Origin: Platanthera guangdongensis
Lineage: Eukaryota; Streptophyta; Magnoliopsida; Asparagales; Orchidaceae
Reading direction: 5' to 3'
Assembly: GCA_039583875.1 (NCBI GenBank)
Contig: CM077150.1
Coordinates: 3,924,332-3,988,331 of the forward strand
DNA length: 64,000 nucleotides
The position numbers were made by a program, and so were the translations under genes. Positions 1 to 11,187 of this stretch are shown here, in pieces. The notes beneath the pieces were generated by a model, which had not been told where the DNA came from, did not search any database, and was given only the letters and a program-made list of their open reading frames with translations. Numbering within the stretch: the stretch's first letter is position 1; every line of letters begins with the position of its first letter.

Positions 1-52
1 TCACAACGCCTAACTGGTGCCTTTAATGGACTTCACTTTACAAGGTAAAAAT
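1..52 (-). mobile_element. RTE-type LINE fragment, cut by the window edge
   Basis: The first bases (TCACAACGCCTAACTGGTGC and onward) match closely a stretch within the minus-strand LINE copy at 41,009-41,060 in this window. That stretch lies in the 3' part of the reverse-transcriptase ORF. The rest of this copy lies before position 1. Similarity fades at about position 45-52. Confidence 0.6.
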
Positions 53-1425
53 GATTTTTTTTTAAAAAAAAGAGATTCTATTGATATGTCATACAGCGTT
101 GAAAAACGAAAAGAAAAGCTTAAAATTTACAAAAGCACGAGAAGTAAATAAAACTACCTCAGCAAAACCTTCATGCAGGCAGGTCCCCCCATGTAAAGCC
201 AATATGTAATATAAACCGATCCAGTTTGGACTAACATAGCAGTCTTAAGCCCGCGTTTCGGGCGCCTTCACCAAAACAGCGGCTACAAGCAGATGCGCGG
301 CTAAAGCCTGTGGCCGGAAATAGTGCGAAAACACATGTTGCTTGCTGTCTCGAGCACCACGCGGTGGCCACCACGCCCCCACCGGGCAAAAACCGATGGC
401 TATCAAAGGTCGCCCCCACCACACCCCTACAAAGGACACCAAAAGGAGGCTTGTAAAATACAGTCATGAAAGTTTACAAAATTTAACTTTTGGGGCACTG
501 AACTTTCAAGGAAAAAAGGGAACAAAATGCTGACATCAAAGAGCTAGGATCCAATTTAATTGTTCCGGAAGATGAACACGAACAACCATACTTCAACAAT
601 GCAGCATGTTCAAGCAAAATGACTCGAGCAATGCCCAACATACACATTGCCCACAATATGATGCTATGCTTGAAGAAATATGGATTCCAATGTAGCCTCT
701 GCCAATTTCTAAAGGAATATGAGTAGAGAGATTCAAAGTTCTGAGAATCACATTCAGGCCTAGCCAAGGATCTCCATACTAGTAAATGTGCTAAGAACAC
801 TTTAAAGATCAAAACACATGGAAGCTGAAAACAGAAAATTATGGATGCAGGTAAGGTAGAGATGTCTCGAGGATTAATATGAATCATATGATCATGCAGA
901 AATGAAATGAGCATTTACATATAAAATATCAAATAATTCATATAATATTTAACATATGAAATGAGCATTTAGTATAAAAGGAGAGCTTTCTACCCTAAAA
1001 TGATCCTAAAAGAAAATATAATCTGAAAGGTTTCACCATATAATGAGCACTGAAGACCACAACATGCCTATAAAAAAATTAGCAGTGATGATATATCAGA
1101 GACATAACAAGCTTTATGCATATGCTTGACAAATGAATGTTAATTACTGCAAATGTTATTAGGTGTTACTGAAAGGAAGGCCAACTCGAACAATAATATT
1201 TATCTCATATCAGATATTAGAATTAAGTTGTACTAAAACATGGGTACTTTAATAGATGCAGGACTTCAGCACAATGACAGATGCATAAGACATGATTTCT
1301 ACAAATGTGATAGCAAACATGAATAGTGGATGCAACTAAATCAGAATTAGGATACAACCTCACGAGGTATAGAGCAGGTTTCCCCTAAAGATCCTTCTCC
1401 AAATAAGAGTTACTTCCTAAGACTC
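53..1425. other. Intergenic, no gene recognised
   Basis: AT-rich sequence with a GC-richer patch at 240-440. The longest open frame is on the minus strand (914 down to 483, 143 codons), hydrophobic and rich in W, H and C. It shows no domain I recognise. It could be a terminal exon or a chance frame, and no start or splice evidence decides this. Confidence 0.4.
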
Positions 1426-1750
1426 TGTTATGGGCCTGCTCAAAGGTTGTCGGAGGAGTGGCCGGCGGTGGAGATGACGGTGATGAAGACACTAAGGAGG
1501 CTTGACCGCGGCTGCTTAAGCGGGGCTTGATCATTAAAGGAGAGAGCTTCCAAGAATCTCACACAAGGGGACGAGAGGATTAGATTTAACTTTCATTCAT
1601 AACTCATACAAGACCCCTAGGGTACTTTAAATAGAACATACATGGGAAATTCGTTAAATAGCCCGACACATAATAATAACAAACATATAATGAAGAATGC
1701 AAAATACAATTTGATAAAAAAATAACTAATTAGGCAAGTTGCCCGTAACA
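1426..1750 (-). repeat. 3' LTR of the gag-only element
   Basis: TG...CA-bounded block matching 3,660-3,985. Shared landmarks are the GGGCCTGCTCA start, the motif GAGAGAGCTTCCAAGAATCTC, and ACCCCTAGGGT. The sequence after its right edge is the pol C-terminal remnant. Confidence 0.7.
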
Positions 1751-1879
1751 CCACTCCGGCACTCCAAAACGAGCTTGACCCCAAGCTCAAGGGGAATCAA
1801 CGATGGTGCAAACTTCATCCAATACCCTCTTCGTCGGAGTCCACAACGTGCAGGCAAAATTTTTTTTGCATCTATGTCT

Positions 1880-2713
1880 GCGAGTGTACTGCTCGTTGCA
1901 GTTAAAACATAATCTACGGGGGCGTCATTCTAACATCTCAGCCTGAGATTAGCAGCGGACTAGTGGGGCGGGCTGACCCTCGGTAAGGCCATGTTGAGTG
2001 TTGGCATCAGTGGGCAAGTAGGCCTCCTTAGCTAGTTGTAGGCGGAGGTCGCATAGCATGGCTAGACTCATAGCAGTTATTACATTTGTAGGGGCCTCAA
2101 ATTCGACATCCAATCGCAGGAGGTCACGAAGTTCGGCGATGAAGATGGCGACCTTCATCTCTGGGGACAGTGTAACGTGTGACAGAAAAAGCTAAAACTG
2201 CTCTAGATAATCATGCACAGAGCATGTCTGACATAATGTAGAGAAGGCACCGAGGGGATTACCGCAGATTGGAGTGACCAAAGCGTGTGTTGCAGAGTCG
2301 CTTACAATCTACCCATGTTAGTCTCGGCTAGTCAAGGACGAGACGATTAGCCCAAAACAAAGTGGAATTGAGAAGGCGCAAATAGGTCAGAGGAAGTATT
2401 TCAATTATCAGGGTTTGTTGGTGGCCAAGGAATTACTCGCATCTAGTGAGCCAGCCCAAGGGATCAATTTTTCCATCGTAGGTCGAAATTCAAATCTGGT
2501 GTGTCCCGGTAGAATAGCAGTGTCATCGCGTGCGAGGCCTGGCAGTGGTGGCCTGTGGAGGATCAGTGGCGGTGGCTCATGGTAGATAAGTAGTGGAACA
2601 TGACTGCAGCTCGCTTGACTGTGTGCGGGGACGGTACAAAAATCATGGATGTGGTTGGAAAGTGTAGTAATGGTCTTCTGAAGACGGTCTGTGAGTGCAG
2701 TTTGTTGTGTCAC
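1880..2713 (-). pseudogene. Decayed gypsy-type gag of the gag-only element
   Basis: Minus-strand frames with stops between them. The N-terminal part (2713-2408) ends in a Ty3/gypsy gag signature (HTRFEFRPTMEKLIPWAGSL). The middle part (2158-1949) keeps the helical capsid-like segment (MKVAIFIAELRDLLRLDVEF). A zinc-knuckle remnant lies at about 1,885-1,920. Several in-frame stops and shifts show that it is not translated as one protein. The identification rests on family resemblance. Confidence 0.6.
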
Positions 2714-3659
2714 GACGGCCTATAGCAAGGAAACAATTTGACTTATCTGATCCGACGAGTCGGCCATAGTGTGAGATAAGAAGCAGCTGAGAGGACGACT
2801 AGATTGCTCTGAGGCGACTGGTTGGGAGGTTCTGTGAGAGCAACGACGCATCTAAATTTTTTTGTGTAACTCATTACCTCCTCTTTTAACTAAAATAGTT
2901 GAATCAATAGGGAATAATGAAAAGATATGGGCAGGAGCAAAAGGATCGAGAGCAGGGCTCGAAAAAAAATGGCAGGGGAAATAATGAAAAGATATGGGCA
3001 GGCGCATAGAGATTGAACACACATGGATCGAGAGGAGCAGGACCCAAAAAGGAAAAGGTGGCATGGGGTTCTGGCGGCTCCAAAAGAAGTGCAGGGATGG
3101 GTGGCTCGATACGGCGGGCTCAAGGAAGGAGAAGGCCGGGGGAAGTAATGTAGAGACAGGCGGCTCGAGAAGAACTGGCGCATGCGTCGAGCTTGCAGAA
3201 GGCGGAGCAGAAGACGGAAAACGATTCCATCGTCGATTTCAGCAGAGGAAAACGCAAATAGAGTAGAAGACGAAAAACAATTTTGTTGTCGATTTCAATA
3301 GAGGAAAACGTGTTACGGCGAGGAGCACTGATTAGGAACCATCGAGGTCGGCGTCGAGCGTAGATGAGAAGACGATGGGATAAGGAAGAAGCCAGGAGGT
3401 GGGAGGGCTCTGTTGTCGACATGTTCTCCTTGCATGATGAAAAAGAACACACATATGAAGTGACTCTGGCTGGTGCAATCGGATCAAGCAGATGTATGCG
3501 GTTGGCGGTGGCTTGTGCAGAGAACGGGAGTCGCAGCACTCCTCGGGCTGCTGAAAAATGTTTTATGGACAGAGATCTCTCTGGTGAGAGATAACAAGTA
3601 CAAGAGCAGAAGAAGTAGCGTCTATTGGTGTCAAAGAAGCAGACGCGGGAGGACGGAAG

Positions 3660-3985
3660 TTCTGATGGGCCTGCTCAGAGGTCGTCGTAGGAGTGGCCAT
3701 AGGTGAAGATGACGGTGATGTCTTACTACAGAGCCTTCAACGCAGTTGCCTAAGAGGGGTTTGCTCGTTGGAGGAGAGAGCTTCCAAGAATCTCACACAA
3801 AGAGACGAGAGGATTAAACTTAACTTTCATTCATAACTCAAACATGACCCCTAGGGTCCATTGAATAGAACATGCATGTGAAATTTTGTAAATAGCCCGA
3901 CACAATAATAACAAACATACAATGAAGAATACAAAAAAACAACTCGATAATAAAATAACTAATTGGGTATTCTCGATCTAAAGAG
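3660..3985 (-). repeat. 5' LTR of the gag-only element (diverged)
   Basis: Diverged copy of 1,426-1,750, starting near TCTGATGGGCCTGCTCAGAG. Its outer end (ATTGGGTATTCTCGATC) no longer shows a clear CA terminus, and I could not find a target duplication. Confidence 0.6.
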
Positions 3986-4127
3986 CCTCAAAATCGATAG
4001 GGATGACGATTTCATTTCAGAGATGATTAGTAGGCGCAATACTTTATTCAAATACTTGTGTTTGGGTGAGTAAGACTGGTTACAACAAAAATAAAGTTCA
4101 TGCTTACAGAGCTTGGGGTAATCTTGT

Positions 4128-4345
4128 GTTACCAGTTCAGTTGGTGATGAGAGTCAATGGAAGGACTTCTCATCAAGGAGGGACTGAGTTTGAATCCCGA
4201 ACTCAACAACCTGCCGCATGAAAAATGAGTGTGGAGAGATGGTTGGGGTGTACGGATTGCAATCATGTTGTTGGCAGGCGGTGGAGAGGGAAAAATCTCC
4301 AGAGGCCCGGCCCACAACATCTTGGTGTGATTAGCAGTGCTTTTG
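4128..4345 (+). mobile_element. tRNA-derived SINE
   Basis: The head looks tRNA-like. An A-box-like TTCAGTTGGTGATGAGAG lies at 4,136-4,153 and a B-box-like GAGTTTGAATCCC at 4,187-4,199. The body (CTCAACAACCTGCCGC, then GGTTGGGGTGTACGG) matches the two opposed units that bracket the gypsy element at 10,918-16,634, so at least three copies of the family are present. RNA polymerase III transcription is the expected mode for such elements. No target duplication was identified. Confidence 0.6.
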
Positions 4346-4609
4346 TGTGTGGTCGGGATTGGGTTGAGGTAGAAGTATGGGATACTGGCAATGCCAATAG
4401 TGGTAGAACATCATAATGAGGAACATTTGAGTTTGGCGGGAAATTTGGCGTGGAGGGGGGTGTCAATGTACCAGCTATGGGATGTCGGTTGCAGGTTGGG
4501 GTGGGGTGACCAATAGGGCGTAGAACTCTTTAACGAATCAGTTTTGCTTGCTCGTGCAGGGAACGCGCGGATAAGATTATCACACTCTACAACTACTGCA
4601 CCCATATAG

Positions 4610-5164
4610 AAATCCTAATGTATTCTTCCTATTATCACACACAAGTCGAGCTAGCTCCATGTAGCATCGCACACCTGCCAGTTTTAGGATTCTAATTGTG
4701 TGAAGCATAGCATGTCAAACACCTAGCGCCTATCGCGTGCAACACCTCCACAGGAAAAGATTATCGCACATGCACTCCCTACAACCATTGCACCTATGCA
4801 GGCATCGTATTGTATTCTGTCTATTATTGCATGTTAACCACAATAGCTCAACCTAGCATTGTGTACTTGCCAGTTTTAAGCTTCTGATTGTGTGTAGCAT
4901 TGCATGTCAAACACCTAGCGTTTATCACGCACAACACCTTCACACTCACTTGTACAGAGCAAATCATATTTAAGCTTTTATCGAGTAGCATTGCACGCCA
5001 AATACGCTCGCACGCATCTAAGTGTGTGAACACACATAATCATCGCATGCACAGTCTATGACTATTACACATGCTAGCATCACACACTTGCCAATTTTAA
5101 GCTTCAAATTGCATGTAGCATTGCATGTCAAACACCGAGTGTAGCATGCAATACCTCCATACTC
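4610..5164. repeat. Three diverged tandem units of about 200 bp
   Basis: The motif AGCATCGCACACCTGCCAGT, followed by CATGTCAAACACCTAGCG, recurs near 4,662, 4,854 and 5,074 with spacings of about 190-220 bp. The last unit runs into an LTR fragment. The function is unknown. It may be a decayed subterminal array of an LTR element. Confidence 0.55.
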
Positions 5165-5460
5165 ACTGGTACACACCAAATGAGATTGCAGTAGAATGTA
5201 AGTGAGATACAATCGCGAGGTATACGCATGCCAAGCTCTTGATAGATGGTTCCCACTAAGATTCTAGACTAGACTCCACGATACCCAAATGAGACTCAGT
5301 ATCCACCTCCTTAAATAGGAGAGGAGACTACTCCTAATTACATAAAAATCAGTAATATATCATATCCAACTAATAAACACTACCGCCAGGTATGGATCTG
5401 CATTATCCGAGGGTGATCATCCACTTAGAGAATCATATCGTTTGTGTATCAGTACTACCT
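5165..5460 (-). repeat. LTR fragment, family X, with pol C-terminal remnant beside it
   Basis: The segment from GGTACACACCAAATGAGATT through CATCCACTTAGAG matches the LTR-like blocks at 8,190-8,527 and 10,395-10,700. To its right, at 5,462-5,500, the minus strand reads LILKDNVDFE-like, resembling the chromodomain tail of a gypsy polyprotein. This would fit a 3' LTR of a minus-strand gypsy element. Confidence 0.5.
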
Positions 5461-7042
5461 TCAAAATCGACATTGTCCTTAAGATCAAGTATTGATTAGT
5501 AAAAAATTTGAAGCGTCAGAAGATGCAACACAATTAACGATGGCAAGTGGACTACTCTTCCCACAAGGATTGTTAGGCAAATACTTTAAGAACATTGATC
5601 CTAATCTTATATAAACAATCAAAATTGAGCGATGGTTTGTAATGAAAATTAAAAAACAGTAAGGAAAAGCTACATACTAACAAACAAATGACGAGAGACA
5701 AAATTAATCAATACAAGAAAATGCTTGGGTAGTTGGTTCATCGATACAAGCAATACTGAGGTTTAAATGTTTAATTCTTCATGTTTCCACGTATTAGATC
5801 ATACTCAAATGATAACAAAATTGCCAAGATTAATCAAAATTCTTTGGTCCAGATAAATCAATTCTACTAAGAACTATGTGGCATATCTTGGTCCGAGTGT
5901 ATCTAAAATAAACGAAGATGGATTATGATGCATGGGATTCTCTACCGAAACAAAAATGTCTATCCATCACACAAACAACCATAATAAAATTAAAGATCCA
6001 AACCCTAAAACACACAAGATCAAGATAGAATGAGCCAAACTGTACCAAACATTAAACACAATCTCGAATAAAAAACCCAAGGAAAAATTCATAATCAAAG
6101 TATCTGATGACATGTATGATTACATAAATTCGTAAACAAAATGAAGTTTAGTTCTTCATCTCAATGTTGAAAAAAATGAAAATCGAAAAGAAAAGGATAG
6201 AGAATACTAAATCTCGGAAAAGAGGAAGAAGAAACTTAAACCACTTCAATATTTTGGCATAAAATCAACAAAATAGCTCTAATGGCCATCTCCAGTCATC
6301 TAGTTTTTTTTTCCTTGAAGAAAACGGAACTATTTATAAGTACAAAAAATTTACGTTCACTATCTCTCGGTATCATGGGTGGTAGAGAACAAAATCTAGA
6401 TGCCTATTGAACTGGGCACTGGAGACCTACTACCATATTGAACAGTAGTTCCTACTGTTGAGAGCGATAATGAACAAAACCGGAGCTGAAAAAAATCTAC
6501 AGCATGTGAGACAAAATCTAGAGGCCTTTTCAGGATTCTTGATGATAGAAAATGGCTAGTACAATATCGTATAGACGGTACTGGCTACCATCAGCGGTAG
6601 AGTAGAAAATCTTCAATTCTTCTCCAACTGGTTCTGAACTCTCGTCAGTGCTTCCAATTATTTATAATCTCCTGCTGCAATAAAAAATACGTATTAAAAT
6701 ATTTTTAAAAGGGTTAAAAATAATCAAATTAAATGTGTTATTCAAGGATATATTTTGTGTGTGTATAATTATCTCAAGTATCAGTGGTAGCTTGCTTGAA
6801 CTTCAGGACCACAAAATCAGCTATTGTCATCTTTAGCCGTAAGCAACAAGAATAATTACTTATAGGGACATTTGTGATGTGAGTAAAATTGTTTGCAGTG
6901 GAAACATAGTCCCTAGAGGTGGAGGTTTATATAATCTTAGTGGGACAGGCGGTGTGTTGGGGGATTTGTCCATGATAGTATAGCTAGGACTGGGGGTTGA
7001 AGAAGGGGTGTCCGAGGAATTTGTGGAGAAAGGGAGGAATCT
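5461..7042. other. AT-rich stretch, no gene recognised
   Basis: There is no long open frame, tRNA or clear element boundary beyond the family X remnant at its left edge. The sequence is uniformly AT-rich with scattered short direct repeats. It is probably decayed retrotransposon interior. Confidence 0.4.
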
Positions 7043-7050
7043 GTGTAGAA

Positions 7051-7729
7051 CAAGGTTGTCAGGATCGAGATCCTATGAGGGATTGTTTTGAGGTCGGATC
7101 GGATCGGATCGTAGGATCGGATCGAGGATCGCAAGATCCTACAACATTCATAAATTAAGACTAAAAAATAAAATTGAATTTAGTATCATTAAATTTCATG
7201 CTCAATTACCAAAAAAATCAATAAATTGAGTAATATGTGAATAAATATATTATTATTTTTTTTGAATAATTAAATCAAAACGATAATATCTTATTAAGTT
7301 CAATTTCAGTTTCAGGTAAGACACTAAATGTTTACTAACAATAAAAACAAATCTGGACAAGAAGCAACCAAAGAAGCCGCTCTTGGCCTTAGTTTGCAGT
7401 CAGCAATCGACACTTGGGATACGGTAAAGCATCATGATATGATTTCGTGATGGAGTATGAGGCGTGATTGGGATAAGGATAAACAATGAGTTATGGGCGT
7501 TGGACCGGTTGAATGGAGTCAGAATAGGGTTTGACATGTTTATAATTACCTTTGGCCAGACGGGTAGAATCGGGTCAGGATCGCGATCTTAAAGATCCTA
7601 AGATCTGGATCGTGATCTCAGTCGTAGATGTACCGATTTAGATCCTAGGTAAGATCTTGATCGATTGACAAAATCTGGATCGTGGGATCGTAAGATCCTA
7701 CGATCCGGATCGCGATCCTGATAACCATG
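7051..7729. mobile_element. Non-autonomous hAT-type MITE with GATC-rich ends
   Basis: Terminal inverted repeats are CAAGGTTGTCAGGATCGAG on the left and CATGGTTATCAGGATCGCG on the right, read inward. They are flanked by an 8-bp duplication with one mismatch (GTGTAGAA at 7,043-7,050, GTGGAGAA at 7,730-7,737). Subterminal regions hold many GGATC repeats, which is common in hAT elements. There is no transposase frame. The 8-bp duplication and TIR form support hAT. The subfamily is unknown. Confidence 0.75.
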
Positions 7730-7737
7730 GTGGAGAA

Positions 7738-8164
7738 AGAGCTTTGTAGGATGCCAAAGAGAGGGCCTGGGCCTGCTTGGGTGCCCCGGCGCGAAGTCGC
7801 GACTGAGATGTTGTGAAGCTACACTAACTGGAGGGCCAGGGTGTCGTGGAAAATTCCGCTTCCACAAAGTGAGTATGCTGCAAGGCCAAGGTGAGCTTGT
7901 GCAGGTTCAGATTCAACAAGCTAGTGTCGATTTACAATTGCAAAAACATGCATGAAGTGCCCGCTTCACAAAATCATCAACATAAGCCTCTACTGAGTTG
8001 ACTTGATGAATGGCGCAGGGCGCTCAAAGGCGCTCTCAGGGTGACACATGTGTAAAATAAGCACCTCCCGAAGAATGACCAATGTAATGTGTGGCGTGGA
8101 CTGTAAATCATCGTGAACTGTAACTCGAAAGATTATTCAAAACTGGTGATCCAAGCAAACGGGA
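7738..8164. other. No gene recognised
   Basis: Low-complexity to ordinary sequence with no open frame above background. It borders the family X LTR fragments. Confidence 0.35.
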
Positions 8165-8527
8165 CTCCTACTATAATTCCCTTGACCTAGCATTAGGTGA
8201 AAAGTCGAACCAACTTGGTACGCACCAAATCAGATTGCAATACAATGTAAGTGGGATACAATCACAACGTATATTCGTGCCAAACTCTTAACGAGTGGTT
8301 CCCTCTAAGAGTTCTCTCCAAGGGATATTTTAGTATAGACTCAAAGGTGCCCTGCTAAGACTACACACTCCTTATACTCGTGCCAAACTCAAAGGTGCCC
8401 TGCTAAGACTACACACTCCTTAGACTGAAAAGTCGAACCAACTTGGTACGCACCAAATCAGATTGCAATACAATGTAAGTGGGATACAATCACAACGTAT
8501 ACTCGTGCCAAACTCTTATTGAGAATC
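8165..8527 (-). repeat. Rearranged family X LTR fragments
   Basis: A block beginning ACTATAATTCCCTTGACC occurs once at 8,170 and again at 10,357. Within 8,190-8,527 the sub-blocks GTCGAACCAACTTGG...CCAAACTC and CTCAAAGGTGCCCTGC...CACTCCTTA are each present twice, so this copy has undergone local duplication. Confidence 0.6.
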
Positions 8528-8696
8528 TGTAAAGAAAAGCCTCAAAGCTTGTATATACTTCTTCAATGAATAGTTACAAGTATACATACACTTATATAGG
8601 AAAAAGGAAGAAGAGAGAAATCCTAATACATGATGTGGGACTAATACAAGGAGAGAGAAAGAAGAAAACATGAGCCCTAATTGGGCTTTACTAACA
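8528..8696 (-). repeat. 3' LTR of deleted copia
   Basis: Starts TGTAAAGAAAAGCC and ends TTACTAACA. Nearly identical to 10,083-10,251. Confidence 0.85.
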
Positions 8697-9375
8697 CTCC
8701 CCCGCAAGTTGGAGCGTACAAGTCGTAGGCACCAAGCTTGGATAAAAAATGATAGTATGGCGGCCTGGAGAGAGCTTTCGTCAAGATATCCGCAACTTGG
8801 TCGGTAGCAGGAACATGCTCCAAATCTATCTTCTTTGACTGTACTTTTTCCCGGATAAAGTGACAGTCAACTTCGATGTGCTTTGTGCGTTCGTGGAAAA
8901 CCGGATTCTTGGCAATATGAATTGCGGCCTGACTGTCACAGAGTAAGGTTGTCGGAGATGAGAGACGAACACCTAAGTCTCCCATAAGGCTTTCAAGCCA
9001 GGTTAGCTCAGAAACAACAGCAGTCATAGCCCGGTACTCGGCTTCAGTAGAAGAACGCGCAACCACAGTCTGTTTCTTGCTACGCCAAGTTATGAGGTGT
9101 CCACCAAGTAAGTACAGAACCCAGTTGTGGAGCGTCTATCATCAATAGATCTTGCATAGTCAGCGTCAGAATACGCGACAAGAGATAGAGATGTGGATGG
9201 CTTGTACACAAGTCCTTGTCCGGGGGCGATCTTGAGATATCGAAGGATGCGCTCGACAACTTGAAAATGAGATGTCCGAGGAGCGTGCATGAACCGGCTC
9301 ACAACTCCCACAACAAACGAGATGTCCGGTCGAGTCACCGTAAGGTAGATCAGCTTCCCAACCAAGCGTCTATAA
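8697..9375 (-). pseudogene. Copia RT tail and RNase H remnant
   Basis: Two minus-strand frames. The first (9365-9090) holds the end of RT ([38 protein letters not shown]). The second (9066-8677) holds RNase H ([52 protein letters not shown]) and the terminal [21 protein letters not shown] frame break separates them at about 9,075-9,090, where the full-length relative reads through. Confidence 0.8.
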
Positions 9376-10071
9376 GACTAGGGAGTCCACTGGGAGTGCA
9401 AGCAAAAAGCAGACCGCGGCGACTAAGAGGAAGGTCGCAGCGGATAGAAGGTCAAGCAGTTCGGCGAGCAGGAGCTCGCAAAAGGGAAGAGAAAGCGAGC
9501 GGACTGAAGCAGTCGGCAGGCCGCAGCGGACTGAAGCAGTCGGCAGGTCGCAGCGGTCTGAAGCAGGAGCGAGCGGGAGGAGAAGTAGAGAGCTCGCCAA
9601 GGGCAGAACCCGCAGCAGACGAGAGGGTGCCCGCGGCGGATAAGAAGGCACGAGGAGCAGTTCGCGACGGACTGAAGCAGGTGGCAGGTCGCAGCGGACT
9701 GAAGCAGGTGCAAGCGGAAGGAGAGTAAAGAGCTTGCCACAGCGGACTGAAGCAGTCGGCAGGCCGCAGCGGACTGAAGCAAGCGGGAGCAGATTGAAGC
9801 AGCAGAGGGAGCCCGCAACGAATAAGGAAGGCAGCCCGCAGGCGGCAGGGATAGGTGGGCCCCTTTAGGACTGAGAAAAGAGGCTATAAAAGAACCTGAG
9901 GCGGAGGTTGGATCCACGGAGAGAAGAAGCGGAGTAGGGAGAAGAGGCCGCAGAAGCTAGGCGGGCTGGGCAAGGAAGCGGATATAGAAGCAGGTCGCGA
10001 GGCGGTTAGGAGACCAGGCCGCAGGAGGAGATGCGGACAGAAGAGGGGAGTCCGCTGGAGGATACGTTTGA
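9376..10071 (-). repeat. Copia 5' leader with repeated 27-bp motif
   Basis: Non-coding leader. A unit of about 27 bp containing GCGGACTGAAGCAG and GGCAGGTCGCA recurs near 9,500-9,560, 9,664-9,715 and 9,737-9,785. Long open frames here come from the repeat's composition and match no protein. Leaders of related copia elements also carry GC-rich repeats (see 53,281-53,700). Confidence 0.6.
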
Positions 10072-10082
10072 CTCTGATACCA

Positions 10083-10251
10083 TGTAAAGAAAAGCCTCAA
10101 AGCTTGTATATACTTTTTCAATGAATAGTTACAAGTATACATACACTTATATAGGAAAAAGGAAGAAGAGAGAAATCCTAATACATGATGTGGGACTAAT
10201 ACAAGGAGAGAGAAAGAAGAAAACATGGGCCCTAATTGGGCTTTTCTAACA
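10083..10251 (-). repeat. 5' LTR of deleted copia
   Basis: Starts TGTAAAGAAAAGCC and ends TTTTCTAACA. The primer binding site abuts it on the left. Confidence 0.85.
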
Positions 10252-10356
10252 ATTGTCATCGACAATTGTTGTCTTCAACCGCGAACTGGATTGCAGCATT
10301 GAGAATCTGCTTCAAATGATCCTGGTGAAGCCCAGGTAAATTAGTAAGATTGCTAC

Positions 10357-10730
10357 TACTATAATTCCCTTGACCTAGCATTAGGTGAAAAGTCGAACCA
10401 ACTTGGTACGCACCAAATCAGATTGCAATACAATGTAAGTGGGATACAATCACAACGTATACTCGTGCCAAACTCTTAAGGAGTGGTTCCCTCTAAGAGT
10501 TCTCTCCAAGGGATATTTTAGTATAGACTCAAAGGTGCCCTGCTAAGACTACACACTCCTTAAAAAGAAAGAGAGGCAACTCATAAATCATAATTACATA
10601 AATGTCAGTATTACAACATATCCTACCAGTAAATGCTACTGACAGGTTGTGTCTGGATCTCCACTAGCCGAAAGTAGCCATCCACTTGGAGCATATATGT
10701 ATCATCTACGTATGACACTTGCATGCGGGC
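10357..10730 (-). repeat. LTR fragment, family X
   Basis: Matches 8,170-8,420 and, further right, the 5,290-5,450 copy (AATTACATAAATGTCAGTAT, CATCCACTTGGAG). No partner LTR or coding interior could be assigned. Confidence 0.55.
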
Positions 10731-11187
10731 TGTGTGAAGCACGCTACCAATGCCACCACTAGTTCATGCTCTAAAATTTATTTTGATACCGTGCTTGATA
10801 CAAATGTAGGTAGTTTTCGCTATTTTTTAATAACTTATGCATAAAATTTTTAATCATCAATTCGAATATTACCATATTTAATTAAAATTTTAATACAACA
10901 AATTTAACATAGTGGTCTGTTATGGACCGCTCATTCACGGGCCTAATCTCGCCGGTCGAGCCCACAACATGGGCCGCGGCCCTGCACACCCAACACTTCT
11001 CCGCACGTGTTCTCGATGCGGCGGGGTGTTGAGGCCGGGTCTCGAACCCTTTACCTCCTTGATAAGAGGCAATTAACGTTTGCCCTCATCACCAACTGAT
11101 CCGCGCTTGCCCTCATCACCAATTGATCCGCGTTTGCCCTCATCACCAACTGATCCGCGGATCAGTTGGTGATGAGGGCAAGCGTTA

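Larger units (their letters stand above)
1426..3985 (-). mobile_element. Gag-only LTR retrotransposon (TR-GAG-like), minus strand
   Basis: Two related sequences of about 325 bp flank a short interior. The left LTR begins TGTTATGGGCC and ends CCCGTAACA. The interior encodes only a decayed Ty3/gypsy-type gag with a zinc-knuckle remnant (CFNCNEQYTRR). This is joined directly to a short remnant of the pol C-terminus (LELGVKL) next to the 3' LTR. Protease, reverse transcriptase, RNase H and integrase are absent. Mobilisation would need proteins from an autonomous relative. A second copy of the same design is at 43,296-45,865. Confidence 0.7.
8528..10251 (-). mobile_element. Internally deleted Ty1/copia element with both LTRs
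   Basis: The element is 1.7 kb, bounded by 169-bp LTRs that differ at about three positions by eye. Beside the right LTR is an iMet-type primer binding site (CTCTGATACCA, 10,072-10,082, reverse complement of TGGTATCAGAG). The polypurine tract reads CTCCCCCGC at 8,697. Between the LTRs remain only the 3' end of pol (RT tail and RNase H) and the 5' leader, joined near 9,375. Gag, protease, integrase and most of RT are gone. The family is related to the full-length copia at 46,470-54,339. The immediate flanks (GAATC and ATTGT) do not match, so there is no target duplication. Confidence 0.85.

Noticed and set aside
4187..4199. Functional tRNA genes at the SINE B boxes (4.1, 11.0 and 16.5 kb)
   Set aside because: Acceptor and anticodon stems do not fold. 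The sequences continue into a shared SINE body.
9216..9917. Frames of 93-170 codons on both strands
   Set aside because: They arise from the GC-rich repeated copia leader. Residues follow the nucleotide repeat and no protein family is recognised.
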